A stretch of DNA of 64,000 nt, taken from the NCBI GenBank assembly GCA_934318045.1, contig CAKREY010000002.1, forward strand, positions 248,001 to 312,000. Reading direction: 5' to 3'. The notes beneath the pieces were generated by a model that was not told where the DNA came from, searched no databases, and saw only the letters and a program-made list of their open reading frames with translations. The position numbers and the translations under genes were made by a program. Of this stretch, positions 17,613 to 27,126 are shown piece after piece (within the stretch, counting starts at the first letter, position 1; each line of letters begins with the position of its first letter). The stretch comes from Coprococcus_C sp934318045. GTDB lineage: Bacteria; Bacillota; Clostridia; Lachnospirales; Lachnospiraceae.

Positions 17613-19643
17613 CTAACAGATTGTCATCGGGTTGATATCGATCGTTACCACAACACCTTCACAGGCACATGTGTCAATATAATCCCGCAATGTATAAATC
17701 GCTCCAAGTCCTGGCGCCTTGATATATATGACATACCGGTATTCGTCGTTAATCTTTCCGATTGCAGCCTCCCCCGGTCCGATAATCCTTGTCTGCGTAA
17801 ATCCACAGGCGGAAGCCTTCTCTTTTAAGTTTCTGCCGAGAATACCCGCGAAGCTTTCGGTCTTTCCTTTGGACTGCCCGGTGAGAAGGATCTGCATCAT
17901 ATCATATACCGGTGGATAATGCAGCATCCTGCGGTATGTCATCTCCATTTCATAAAAGGCCTGATAATCTTTCTTTGCAGCGGCAACGATTGCATAATGT
18001 TCCGGCTGATATGTCTGGATGACAACCTCCCCCGGTTTATCACCACGTCCGGCACGTCCCGCTGCCTGCGTCAGAAGTTCAAACGTCCGCTCACCTGCGC
18101 GAAAATCATTTGCATACAAGGATAAATCTGCAAGAATCACGCCGACCAATGTGACATTGCTGTAGTCATGTCCTTTGACAATCATCTGTGTCCCGATCAG
18201 CATATCGGCTTTTCCTTCCGAAAACTGTTTCAGGATTTTTGCGCCTGCATCTTTCCGCATCGTTGTGTCCTTATCCATGCGCAAAGTCCTTATCTGCGGG
18301 AAAAGCTTTTTGATCTCTTCTTCCACTTTTTCTGTTCCGGTTCCAAATCCGGCGATCATCGGTGATTTGCAGGATGGACACGTCTTCGGCATCGCCATAT
18401 GATATCCGCAATAGTGACATACGAGTTGGCGCTGTGCCTGAAATGTCTGCATATGGTATGTAAGCGCCACATCGCATTTTGGACATTTGACTGCTTCTCC
18501 GCACGCCCGGCAGGATACAAAACTATTGAACCCACGCCGATTTATAAACAACATCATCTGCTCTTTTTTTTCGAGTCGGCCTGCAATTTTATCGTACAGG
18601 CTTTTGCTGATGATACTCCGGTTTCCAAGTCTTAATTCTTCTCTTAAATCTACAATCTCAATCGTCTGGGTCTGCATACCATCCGGACGTTCCGGCAATT
18701 CCCATAGCGTATATTCTCCTTTTTTCGCCCGTGCATAGCTTTCTATGCTCGGAGTTGCAGAACCTAAAATAACGCTTGCATGTTCAAGTTTTGCACGTTC
18801 GATTGCGACATCGCGTGCATGGTATTTCGGTGACTGATCACTTTTAAATGCACTGTCATGTTCCTCATCTATCACGAGCAGTTTCAAATTGGCACACGGT
18901 GTAAAAAGCGCAGAACGCGGACCGATTATGACATCCACTTCCTGTTCCTTTGCTTTTTTAAACTGCTCGTATTTTTCACCTTTGCTCTGTTTTGAATTGA
19001 CAAACGCGACACGACCGCCAAAATGTTTTCGGAACCTGGCAACCGTCTGATACGTAAGCGAGATTTCCGGAATCAATACGATTGCCTGTCCGCCCGCCCG
19101 GATTACTTCTTTGATACATTGGATGTAAACTTCTGTTTTGCCGCTCCCTGTCACGCCATGCAAAAGATAGGTCCGGCAGATATCCCGTTGGAAATCATCT
19201 GCAAATGCATCCACAAGTACCTGTTGCTGTTCGGAAAGCTTCACATAGGGCCACTGGTCTTCCGAAAGTTTTGTCTCCTCTATCTTCTGCGCTGTCTTGC
19301 GCACCGTCTGCTTCACCGGCATCACGGTCTGCAAGGCCCGGTTCATTGTCACACCATAAGTTTCCCGCATCCAGGCAGCAAGCTGGATCAGCTTACCTTC
19401 AATCGGGATTCCTTTTTGCGGCACATCCAGGATTTCTTTGATTTTTTCAACATCATACGAAGGTACCTCTGTAATCCCGATGACATATCCGTGTCTGCAT
19501 GCATCTCCTCTGCCAAAAGGGACTTGGACCAGACTTCCGATTTCCACCCGGTCCACAATCGCATCCGGAATCCGGTATTGAAACACACGGTCAATCGCAC
19601 TATGCGAAATATCGATTATTATATCCGCATATTTTTGTGACAT
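17613..19643 (-). CDS. priA: Primosomal helicase PriA
   Basis: PriA reloads the replisome at stalled forks. The 676-residue protein has an N-terminal DNA-binding domain, a superfamily-2 helicase core (LLHGVTGSGKTEVY; VIDEEHDSAFKSD; LGSATPSIES) and an inserted zinc-binding region with paired cysteines (CRACGEAVKCPKC, CHYCGYH, CPSCKSP). Motifs V and VI include GTQMIVKGHDY and QAAGRAGRG. It is shorter than the 730-residue E. coli protein, mainly at the N-terminus. GGAGG lies 6 bases before the ATG, and the gene start overlaps the murE end by 44 bases. Confidence 0.94.
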   Translation of the reverse strand: MSQKYADIIIDISHSAIDRVFQYRIPDAIVDRVEIGSLVQVPFGRGDACRHGYVIGITEVPSYDVEKIKEILDVPQKGIPIEGKLIQLAAWMRETYGVTMNRALQTVMPVKQTVRKTAQKIEETKLSEDQWPYVKLSEQQQVLVDAFADDFQRDICRTYLLHGVTGSGKTEVYIQCIKEVIRAGGQAIVLIPEISLTYQTVARFRKHFGGRVAFVNSKQSKGEKYEQFKKAKEQEVDVIIGPRSALFTPCANLKLLVIDEEHDSAFKSDQSPKYHARDVAIERAKLEHASVILGSATPSIESYARAKKGEYTLWELPERPDGMQTQTIEIVDLREELRLGNRSIISKSLYDKIAGRLEKKEQMMLFINRRGFNSFVSCRACGEAVKCPKCDVALTYHMQTFQAQRQLVCHYCGYHMAMPKTCPSCKSPMIAGFGTGTEKVEEEIKKLFPQIRTLRMDKDTTMRKDAGAKILKQFSEGKADMLIGTQMIVKGHDYSNVTLVGVILADLSLYANDFRAGERTFELLTQAAGRAGRGDKPGEVVIQTYQPEHYAIVAAAKKDYQAFYEMEMTYRRMLHYPPVYDMMQILLTGQSKGKTESFAGILGRNLKEKASACGFTQTRIIGPGEAAIGKINDEYRYVIYIKAPGLGAIYTLRDYIDTCACEGVVVTIDINPMTIC

Positions 19644-21099
19644 CTTCTTCCTCCAAAATCTCCCGGATCAGATCCCGTTCATCCATATGATGTTTTACAC
19701 CACAGATTTCCTGATAATCTTCATGACCTTTTCCTGCAAGTACAATAACATCGCCTTCTTCGGCGTGCAGGATTGCATAACGGATTGCTTCTTTCCGGTC
19801 AGCAACCGCTACATATGCACCATCTGTCTTCTTCATTCCTGTTATGATATCTTCCATGATTGCATGCGGATCTTCATTTCTCGGATTGTCGCTTGTTATG
19901 ATCGTAAAATCTGCCATATTTCCAGAGACTTCCCCCATCTCAAACCGACGATCCTTCGAACGGTTTCCTCCACATCCGAACAGAATAACCAGGCGCTTCG
20001 GATTGTATGCCCGGATCGCTTTGATCAGGCTTTCGAGCGCCATCGCATTATGCGCGTAATCAATCATAAGTGTAAATGCATTTGAAATCGGAATCATCTC
20101 CACACGTCCGCGCACTTTAACCTGTTTTAAAATCGTCTGGATGTCTGCCTGTGGCACATGCATTTCATTTGCAACCGCAATCGCCGCAAGGGAGTTATGA
20201 ACAGAAAATTCTCCCGGCAGATCAACAACCATCTGTCCACACAGTTTTCCGGTCAAAGCGTACTGGATTCCGAGCACACCGTTTTCGCGGTAAAGTTCCA
20301 GATCATCTGCATGATAATCTGCACCTTTTTGCATGCCATACGTGACTTTTTCACAGGATGCATGTTCCATCATATATGCCGCATTTGCATCATCCACGTT
20401 GAAGATTCCAACTTTGCACAACGTAAAAAGTTTTGCTTTCCAGTCCCGGTATTCTTCAAAGCTTGCATGTTCATTTGGCCCGATGTGATCCCTGGAAAGG
20501 TTGGTAAAGATTCCATAATCGAAGTCAACACCCGCAACCCGGTCAAGCATCAGCCCCTGGGAAGACACCTCCATCACAACCGCTTTGCATCCGTTTTCCA
20601 CCATGTCATGCATATATGCGTGTAAGACGATAGATTCCGGCGTTGTATTTTCTGCCGGTATTTTATTTTTGCCATCGAGGATTTCAATCGTTCCAACAAG
20701 CCCCGTCTTCACTCCGGCGCGCTCAAGCATATCCCGGATCATATACGTGGTTGTTGTCTTTCCTTTTGTTCCGGTTATTCCGATTACTGTCATCTTTTCA
20801 GAAGGGGTCCCATAATATGCGGAACTCATCTTTCCCATTGCAAAACGGCTGTCTGCAACTCGGATCACTGTCACTTGTGCCGGCACATCTACGTTTTTCT
20901 CACAGACGATAACGGCTGCTCCTTTTTTTGCAACATCCTGTGCATATGCATGCCCATCCGAAACAGCACCACTGATACAGAAAAACAAATCTCCGGTCTG
21001 TACACGTCTCGAATCGTTCTGGATCGCACGAATTTCCGTGTCTGTGTTTCCCTGTAATACTTCATATTCAAGGCCATCTAATAACGTGGATACTTTCAT
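19600..21099 (-). CDS. murE: UDP-MurNAc-tripeptide synthetase (mDAP-adding)
   Basis: MurE adds the third amino acid of the peptidoglycan stem peptide. Seen are ITGTKGKTTTTYMI (ATP loop), NTTPESI for UDP-MurNAc-dipeptide, MEVSSQGL, and SDNPRNEDP, whose DNPR motif is diagnostic for meso-diaminopimelate rather than lysine. An upstream ATG at 21117 exists, but GGGAGG places the start at 21099 (MKVSTLLDGLEYEV), 499 residues. In Bacillus murE lies in the dcw cluster between spoVD and mraY; here it occupies the coaBC position between rpoZ and priA. The dcw cluster in this same window lacks it, so the gene has moved. Confidence 0.95.
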   Translation of the reverse strand: MKVSTLLDGLEYEVLQGNTDTEIRAIQNDSRRVQTGDLFFCISGAVSDGHAYAQDVAKKGAAVIVCEKNVDVPAQVTVIRVADSRFAMGKMSSAYYGTPSEKMTVIGITGTKGKTTTTYMIRDMLERAGVKTGLVGTIEILDGKNKIPAENTTPESIVLHAYMHDMVENGCKAVVMEVSSQGLMLDRVAGVDFDYGIFTNLSRDHIGPNEHASFEEYRDWKAKLFTLCKVGIFNVDDANAAYMMEHASCEKVTYGMQKGADYHADDLELYRENGVLGIQYALTGKLCGQMVVDLPGEFSVHNSLAAIAVANEMHVPQADIQTILKQVKVRGRVEMIPISNAFTLMIDYAHNAMALESLIKAIRAYNPKRLVILFGCGGNRSKDRRFEMGEVSGNMADFTIITSDNPRNEDPHAIMEDIITGMKKTDGAYVAVADRKEAIRYAILHAEEGDVIVLAGKGHEDYQEICGVKHHMDERDLIREILEEEDVTKICGYNNRYFA

Positions 21100-21137
21100 A
21101 ATCTGCCTCCCTTTCATTCTGCTGTCTGAAAGTAAAG

Positions 21138-21167
21138 AAGGCTACAGTTTTTATCTTCTGCAGCCTT
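21138..21167 (-). terminator. Weak terminator or attenuator between rpoZ and murE
   Basis: Ten-base arms (21138-21147 and 21158-21167) with one mismatch can form a hairpin, followed on the minus strand by a broken T-rich tract. It lies 17 bases past the rpoZ stop. It may reduce rather than end read-through into murE. Confidence 0.5.
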
Positions 21168-21183
21168 TTCGTTTTAAATATTC

Positions 21184-21426
21184 TTACTCTTCGTCCTCAT
21201 CGTCACTTACGATCTTGACTTTTCCACTGTAAAGTTCTGCAACAGCTGTAGAAAGCGGCTTGCCACTGACTGATTTTACAAGCGGCTCTGCTCCGTCAAT
21301 AATCTGTCTCGCGCGCTTTGCAGTCGCCATAACGACAGAATAGCGGCTCTGAACAACCGGCTGTTCTCCCGGTTCCACGTCACTGTTAATCACTTCCATT
21401 AATTCCGTATAAGATGGATGTATCAT
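21184..21426 (-). CDS. rpoZ: RNA polymerase omega subunit
   Basis: The omega subunit helps assemble RNA polymerase by holding the beta-prime C-terminus. The 80-residue protein contains SRYSVVMATAKRARQIIDG, the core signature, followed by acidic residues at the C-terminus (SDDEDEE). It lies 21 bases after gmk, the conserved gmk-rpoZ pair. A hairpin follows before murE. Confidence 0.9.
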   Translation of the reverse strand: MIHPSYTELMEVINSDVEPGEQPVVQSRYSVVMATAKRARQIIDGAEPLVKSVSGKPLSTAVAELYSGKVKIVSDDEDEE

Positions 21427-21447
21427 GTCTATATATCTCCCTTCCTG

Positions 21448-22065
21448 TTATAAAGCTTTGAGCTCATTTTTGATTTCTTCTATAAATTCCAGATTATTTT
21501 CACGCAGACATTTTCTGCCGACAATAATCGCGTGTACACTCTGTACACATATATCTAGATCGTCATTTACAACGATATAGTCATACTCTTTTATATCTTC
21601 GGATTCTTCTACCGCACGCTGCATGCGCTTGTTGATGACTTCCTCACTCTCTGTGCCGCGTCCAGCCAGGCGGGCTCTCAACCCTTGCGCGCTTGGTGCT
21701 GTTATGAAGATTAAAATTGCGTCCGGATATTGTTCCCGGACATTCATGGCACCCTGCACTTCAATCTCCAAGATTACATCATGTCCTTTTGCCATCTCAT
21801 CTTCTACGAATTTACGCGGTGTTCCATAATAGTTCTCGACATATTGCGCCCACTCGATAAATCCATTGTAGTCGATCAGGTTTCGGAACTCATCCACTGT
21901 TTTAAAGTAATATTCCCTTCCGTCCACTTCTCCTTCCCGCGGTGCACGTGTTGTCGCGGAGACTGACAGGCTATAACCATAATCAGCGACCATCTTTTTC
22001 ACAACCGTACCTTTTCCAACACCGGAGAATCCGGAAATCACAATCAAAGAGCCTTTCTTTCCCAT
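21448..22065 (-). CDS. gmk: Guanylate kinase
   Basis: This cytoplasmic enzyme converts GMP to GDP with ATP. The 205-residue sequence shows the P-loop VISGFSGVGKGTVV, the GMP-binding SVSATTRAPREGEVDGREYY, and the lid RLAGRGTESEEVI. Length is normal. It is second in the yicC-gmk-rpoZ group. The remA gene, which sits between yicC and gmk in Bacillus, is absent here (only 27 bases separate them). Confidence 0.96.
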   Translation of the reverse strand: MGKKGSLIVISGFSGVGKGTVVKKMVADYGYSLSVSATTRAPREGEVDGREYYFKTVDEFRNLIDYNGFIEWAQYVENYYGTPRKFVEDEMAKGHDVILEIEVQGAMNVREQYPDAILIFITAPSAQGLRARLAGRGTESEEVINKRMQRAVEESEDIKEYDYIVVNDDLDICVQSVHAIIVGRKCLRENNLEFIEEIKNELKAL

Positions 22066-22092
22066 ACTTATCTACTTCCTTTTAGGCTTTTA

Positions 22093-22971
22093 TTATTCAA
22101 TATTCTGAATCTGTTCGCGAATCTTCTCGATTTCTGTCTTTAAGTCGATTCCTTTATCTGCAATAATCAAGGAATTTGCTTTTGATAAAATCGTATTTGC
22201 TTCCCGGTTCATCTCCTGGACAATAAAATCAAGTTTTCTGCCGACAGCGCCACCCTCTGTCAGAATCTTTTTTGTACTGTCTATATGGCTCTTCAACCGG
22301 ACAATTTCTTCATCCACACAGACTTTATCTGCATACATCGTCACTTCTGCAGCGATACGCTGCTCATCAATCTGTGTATTGATTGCAAGCTCGTCTACTT
22401 TCTCGATCAGTCCCGCTTTGTAATCCTCGATGATCTGTGGTGATTTTTCCTCAATATATGCCACAAGCCCCGACATCGTATCAAGCTTTGCAAGAAGGTC
22501 TTTCTTCAGATTCTCACCTTCACGGACACGGGATTCTACAAATTTCTCAGCGGCCTCCCGCACAACCACTTCGAGGTATGACCAGATTTCATCCTCATCC
22601 GCGGATTGCTCCTCAAGCGTAAATACTTCCGGAAATCTGCCAAGGACAGATGGTTTTACATCCATCTGCATACCAAAATCCTCAGCCATACTGCTCAAAT
22701 ATGTCATATATTCAGCTGCTATATCTTTATTATATTTTACACATACGTTTGACTTTGTATAATCTTCGTATGTAATAAACACATCTACTTTACCACGCTG
22801 GATATACTCTTTCAGACACGTTCTGATATCCGATTCAAAATAATTCAGCTTCTTCGGCAGTTTCACGTTCATATCGCAGAATCTGTGATTCACTGCCTTG
22901 ATTTCGACCACAATCTTGCGGTCGTCGTTTACCTGTTCGCCTCTTCCGAAGCCTGTCATACTCTTTATCAC
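22093..22971 (-). CDS. yicC: YicC/YloC-family endoribonuclease-like protein
   Basis: This 292-residue protein belongs to the YicC family, which has been linked to RNA decay as an endoribonuclease. The family N-terminus IKSMTGFGRGE and the C-terminal REANTILSKANS...DLKTEIEKIREQIQN are clear, with a coiled-coil-like middle. The start codon is GTG (22971-22969), with AGGAG about 7 bases upstream. It is the first gene of the long minus-strand operon ending with putP. Biochemical role follows family knowledge only. Confidence 0.92.
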   Translation of the reverse strand: MIKSMTGFGRGEQVNDDRKIVVEIKAVNHRFCDMNVKLPKKLNYFESDIRTCLKEYIQRGKVDVFITYEDYTKSNVCVKYNKDIAAEYMTYLSSMAEDFGMQMDVKPSVLGRFPEVFTLEEQSADEDEIWSYLEVVVREAAEKFVESRVREGENLKKDLLAKLDTMSGLVAYIEEKSPQIIEDYKAGLIEKVDELAINTQIDEQRIAAEVTMYADKVCVDEEIVRLKSHIDSTKKILTEGGAVGRKLDFIVQEMNREANTILSKANSLIIADKGIDLKTEIEKIREQIQNIE

Positions 22972-23040
22972 GATTGTCTCCTGTATTCACCTGCTGCCCT
23001 GCGGCACAGTTTTTGTCTGTGTGCCCGCACACAAAAAAAT

Positions 23041-23087
23041 AATGCAGATTATCGTTTCTCTCTTATCTATGAACGATAATCTACATT
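23041..23087 (-). terminator. Terminator of rqcH, with second hairpin
   Basis: Arms of 16 bases (23041-23056 and 23072-23087, one mismatch) form a stable stem that is followed on the minus strand by a run of seven or more T. A second GC-rich hairpin (TGTGTG/CACACA around 23018-23033) lies next to it. Together they separate rqcH from the yicC operon. Confidence 0.85.
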
Positions 23088-23150
23088 ATTATAGTATAGG
23101 CACCCCTAAAAATCAAGGTGTTTTCCTTCTGTTTTGCATTTGTTTTATAT

Positions 23151-24935
23151 TTACACTTCCGCAATTCCGTGGATATCCGGTTCGATACTCATCGAATAAT
23201 TCGTATGATAGATTACGAATCCGGGCTTTGCTTTCGGCGGCTTCTTCAGGTTCTTCTTTGCCGTGTAATCAATCTCTACCTTCGGTGCTTCCTTGCCGGT
23301 TGAGTAATACGCTGCCAATCTCGCTGCCTCTTCATACGTGCGGTCCGGAATCTCGGCCTCACCATTGGTCTTCACAATCACATGGGAGCCAGGCATCTGC
23401 TTCGCATGAAACCACAGATCATTGCCTTCTGCGAACTTAAACGTAAGCTCCTCATTCTGGAAATTATTTTTTCCGACATACATATGGTAGCCGTCACCGG
23501 ATATATAATGCAATGGTTTTGCTTTCGCCTGTTTCTTCTGTTTGTTCCGGTCAAATCTGCCACGCACATAACCGCTTTCGATCAGCTCCTGCTTGATCTC
23601 CTGCAGATCGGTTTCCGACTTTGCAATCTCCAGAGAATTCTGGACAGAAAGCAGATAGTCAAGTTCTTCTTTTGACTCAACTGTCAGTTCCATCAGCGCT
23701 TCATAGGTACGCTTGAGCTTGTTGTATTTGGTAAAATACCGCTTTGCATTTTCCATCGCTGAGTGTTCCGGATCCAGTGGAATCGTAATGGTCTTGCCAT
23801 CATAATAGTTCTCACAGGTAATCTCTTTGTCGCCCGGCTTACAGGCATATCCATAGGCAGTCAGCAGTTCGCCATACACCTTATATTTTTCCCGTTTTTC
23901 CGTATCTTTCAGTTGCAACCGCTGCAGATCATATTTCTTCGCTGTCCGCTCGATCGCGTTGCTCACAATCTTTCTAAGATCGGTTGACCGCTGCCGGATC
24001 CGTGTGACGATACTTTTCGCCTGATAGTATTCTTCAATGACCGGAGACATCGACGAAAATGTTTTCAGCCCATCGACGTCCTTCTTCGGAAGGTCTTCCA
24101 CCGCTTCTCCGTACATCGTGAGTGTGCATGCGGCAAATTCTTTTGGTTCATATCCATGATAGGCGATACACGGTGTAAACTGCTCTTCTTTTATACTGTC
24201 ACGCAGCGCGTCAAATGCGGCATACAATGCTTCCTGTTCCCGCATGGAAAGTCCTGCGGTACTCATGCCGCCATCGACGCCCGCCCGGTCACAGATCTCA
24301 TTTGCAATCACCGGTGAAAATCCGGTCAGGGATGTGTAGATTGCTTTCGTCACCGATACCGGCTTACGCAGAACATGGTTCATAAAATAGTTTATATCGA
24401 TTGTAAGCGGATTTTCTTTGTCCTGGGAAGGCGGATACACATATTCCCGCCCCGGCAGCACTTCCCGCACAGAACTGATCTGGTGTGAGATGTGCTTGAT
24501 ACTGTCAATGATCGTACCGTCTGCATCTGTGAAAATAATGTTGCTGTATTTTCCCATGATCTCAACGATCAGCTTCTTCCGGCACAAATCACCCATCTCA
24601 TCAAGGTGTTCAAACTCCATCTCCACAATCCGCTCAAAGTCTGGCTGTGTCACCGACAGGATCCGGGCATTCTGGATATGCTTTCTTAAAAGCATGCAAA
24701 AGTTCGGGGCTGTTGTCGGGTTCTCCTTTACCAGATCTGTCAGATACAAAAGGGGCAGACTGGCATCTGCAGAAATCACCAGGCGGCTGGTTGTATTGCC
24801 CTGTTCGGTCCGGTTTTTCACGACCAGACACAGTTCGTCTACTTCCGGCTGATATATTTTATAGATTCGTCCACCTGTCAGATTTTTCTTCATCTCACTG
24901 ACAATCGCAGACACCGTGACTCCGTCAAATGCCAT
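23151..24935 (-). CDS. rqcH: Ribosome quality control factor (NFACT/Fbp-like)
   Basis: RqcH binds stalled 50S-peptidyl-tRNA complexes and directs addition of C-terminal alanine tails for degradation. The 594-residue protein has the NFACT-N domain (MAFDGVTVSAIVSEM), a central coiled coil (about 280-420), and the C-terminal NFACT-R domain with YHMYVGKNNFQNEEL and DLWFHAKQMPGSHVI. The family was formerly called fibronectin-binding protein because of binding assays; no signal peptide is present, in line with a cytoplasmic role. It appears to be a single-gene unit with its own terminator. Confidence 0.93.
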   Translation of the reverse strand: MAFDGVTVSAIVSEMKKNLTGGRIYKIYQPEVDELCLVVKNRTEQGNTTSRLVISADASLPLLYLTDLVKENPTTAPNFCMLLRKHIQNARILSVTQPDFERIVEMEFEHLDEMGDLCRKKLIVEIMGKYSNIIFTDADGTIIDSIKHISHQISSVREVLPGREYVYPPSQDKENPLTIDINYFMNHVLRKPVSVTKAIYTSLTGFSPVIANEICDRAGVDGGMSTAGLSMREQEALYAAFDALRDSIKEEQFTPCIAYHGYEPKEFAACTLTMYGEAVEDLPKKDVDGLKTFSSMSPVIEEYYQAKSIVTRIRQRSTDLRKIVSNAIERTAKKYDLQRLQLKDTEKREKYKVYGELLTAYGYACKPGDKEITCENYYDGKTITIPLDPEHSAMENAKRYFTKYNKLKRTYEALMELTVESKEELDYLLSVQNSLEIAKSETDLQEIKQELIESGYVRGRFDRNKQKKQAKAKPLHYISGDGYHMYVGKNNFQNEELTFKFAEGNDLWFHAKQMPGSHVIVKTNGEAEIPDRTYEEAARLAAYYSTGKEAPKVEIDYTAKKNLKKPPKAKPGFVIYHTNYSMSIEPDIHGIAEV

Positions 24936-25000
24936 TTACTTACTCCTTTTCATTCCAATAATCACGAAACACACTATGATTTGCATATATGTGATTATAA

Positions 25001-27007
25001 TTAAATCAACAATCCAAGCAGATCGTTGCTTCTCTTTACAAATGCTGTCATCTTCTCGGCAGAGAGTGGTTTGTTGGCAAGGACCGCTAAATCATAAAGC
25101 TGGTTGCAGATCATATCCTTGTACTCTCCCTCCGGATTGTCTAAGATGTATTTTACAAGTTTATTGTTTGCATTTAAGACAAGTGTCTCTGACTCGCCGG
25201 CACCGAACATGGCCGGATCCATACCATCCATATTGTAGGCACGCATCATCTCCATCATACGACGTGACTCCTCGGATACAGTCAGCATCGATGATACGTT
25301 CTCGTTTTTCATGCTCTCAACCTTGACGATCAGCTTGTCATTTCCGGTTGCTTTCTTGAATGCCTCAGAAAGCTTATCCGTGTATTCCTTCGTCTGTTCC
25401 TCAGAGAGCTTCTCGCCGACAAAATTGTCTGATAAGTCAGCATCGATACGCAGGAATTTCACGTTCTCGTTTTTGCCTTCGAGGTGTGTGATGTATGGGT
25501 TATCAATGTTGTGTGTCAGATAAACCGCATTCATGCCCTCTTCTTTGAACATATTGATGTACTGGGACTGTGCTACCTCATCCGTGACATAGAACACTTT
25601 GTTCTCGTACTTTTCTTTTCCTTCTTCGAGATACTCCGGAAGTGTGATATATTTGCCATTTAAGTCTTTGAACAGCATGTAGTCTGTCATCTTGTCACAG
25701 AACTTCTCATCCTTCAAACATCCAAACTTGATGAATGGGCTTAAGTCGTCCCAATACTTCTCATAATCTTCCTTGTTGTTCTTGTACATGCCAGCCAGCT
25801 TATCAGCAACCTTCTTTGTGATATAATCGGAGATTTTCTTGACAAATCCATCATTCTGCAGTGCGGAACGGGATACGTTCAGCGGCAGATCCGGACAGTC
25901 AATCACGCCCTTCAGCAAAAGCAGAAACTCCGGAATCACTTCCTTGATATTATCTGCGATGAATACCTGGTTGTTATATAACTTAATTGTTCCCTCTAAC
26001 TGGTCATACTGTGTATTGATCTTCGGGAAGTACAAAATACCCTTTAAGTTAAACGGATAATCCATATTCAGATGGATCCAGAAAAGCGGTTTCTTAAAAT
26101 CTAAGAACACATGCTGATAAAAGTCAATGTACTGCTCGTCTGTACAATCCTTCGGATTACGCATCCAAAGTGGGTTCGTATCATTCAGCGGTTTTCTTTC
26201 TTCCGGCTTATCTTCTGTCTCCTTGTCTACCGAATCCGCATTTTCCTTCGCTTTATTGTCTTCCTCTTTCTTTGGTGCATCGCCGACAAGCTCATCTTCC
26301 TGTGTCGTATCGACCTCGATCACCTTGTCTTTTTCTTTCTTTTCGGCTTCCTTCTTAGCAGCCTCTTCCTCTTCCTTATCCTCATTGATAAAGTAGATAT
26401 TGTATGGCATGAATGCACAATACTTTTGGATGACTTCCTTCACCCGGTACTCGTTTGCATACTCTACGCAATCCTCGTTCAAATACAGAGTAATGGCTGT
26501 ACCACGGATATCGTCATCGCTCTCACTCATCGTGTAATTCGTTCCGCCATCGCACTCCCAATATACCGGCTTTGCGTCCTTCTTATAAGAGCATGTCTCG
26601 ATCGTTACCTTATCCGCAACCATAAATGCGGAATAAAAACCAAGTCCGAAATGACCGATGATCTGCTCATCGCCAGACTTATCCTTGTATTTGTTGATGA
26701 AGTCTGTCGCACCGGAAAATGCAATCTGGTTGATGTACTTATCTACCTCTTCCTCGGTCATACCGAGACCGTTATCGACGAATGTCAAAGTCTTGTCCTT
26801 GGCAGACGCATACACCTCGATCTTATACTCCTCGCCTTCGACTTCCTCATAGTCGCCCATCACCGCAAGCTTCTTTAATTTTGTGATTGCATCACAGCCA
26901 TTTGAAATCAGCTCCCGGATGAAAATATCCTGGTCTGAATAAAGCCATTTCTTGATAATCGGAAAAATGTTGTCACTGTTAATTGATAAATTACCCTGTC
27001 GTTCCAT
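25001..27007 (-). CDS. htpG: Hsp90-family chaperone with long charged linker
   Basis: HtpG is the bacterial ATP-driven Hsp90 dimer. The 668-residue protein has the GHKL ATPase (ELISNGCDAI, DNGLGMT, GHFGLGFYSAFMVA) and the middle domain (RSALQNDGFV, with its conserved Arg). Between residues about 208 and 285 lies a Glu/Lys-rich linker of roughly 75 residues, as in eukaryotic cytosolic Hsp90; E. coli HtpG (624 residues) has a much shorter one. The conserved start MERQGNLSIN is 10 bases after a TAGGAGG site. A CIRCE operator and a strong promoter lie upstream, so HrcA control is likely. Confidence 0.95.
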   Translation of the reverse strand: MERQGNLSINSDNIFPIIKKWLYSDQDIFIRELISNGCDAITKLKKLAVMGDYEEVEGEEYKIEVYASAKDKTLTFVDNGLGMTEEEVDKYINQIAFSGATDFINKYKDKSGDEQIIGHFGLGFYSAFMVADKVTIETCSYKKDAKPVYWECDGGTNYTMSESDDDIRGTAITLYLNEDCVEYANEYRVKEVIQKYCAFMPYNIYFINEDKEEEEAAKKEAEKKEKDKVIEVDTTQEDELVGDAPKKEEDNKAKENADSVDKETEDKPEERKPLNDTNPLWMRNPKDCTDEQYIDFYQHVFLDFKKPLFWIHLNMDYPFNLKGILYFPKINTQYDQLEGTIKLYNNQVFIADNIKEVIPEFLLLLKGVIDCPDLPLNVSRSALQNDGFVKKISDYITKKVADKLAGMYKNNKEDYEKYWDDLSPFIKFGCLKDEKFCDKMTDYMLFKDLNGKYITLPEYLEEGKEKYENKVFYVTDEVAQSQYINMFKEEGMNAVYLTHNIDNPYITHLEGKNENVKFLRIDADLSDNFVGEKLSEEQTKEYTDKLSEAFKKATGNDKLIVKVESMKNENVSSMLTVSEESRRMMEMMRAYNMDGMDPAMFGAGESETLVLNANNKLVKYILDNPEGEYKDMICNQLYDLAVLANKPLSAEKMTAFVKRSNDLLGLLI

Positions 27008-27034
27008 GTCTTATTACCTCCTAATAATTAACAC

Positions 27035-27061
27035 AAGTCTGCTGTTCTTTCCTGCAGACTT
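27035..27061 (-). promoter_or_regulatory. 5' leader hairpin of htpG
   Basis: Perfect 8-base arms (27035-27042 and 27054-27061) flank an 11-base loop in the htpG leader, about 14 bases upstream of its AGGAGG. It could stabilise the mRNA; I see no terminator T-run after it. Confidence 0.45.
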
Positions 27062-27091
27062 CATTTTACGAATGTATATTTCATAAATAAG

Positions 27092-27120
27092 ATAATAATA
27101 CTTGGAAATTCGAATGTCAA
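27092..27120 (-). promoter_or_regulatory. Sigma-A promoter of htpG
   Basis: TTGACA (27115-27120) and TATTAT (27092-27097) are separated by exactly 17 bases on the minus strand, near-consensus. Transcription would start about 27085, leaving an 80-base leader before htpG. Confidence 0.85.
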
Positions 27121-27126
27121 GAAAAA

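Noticed and set aside
26111..26878. 255-codon plus-strand frame opposite htpG
   Set aside because: It is the antisense of the charged linker and ATPase; hydrophobic runs arise from complementing Glu/Lys codons.
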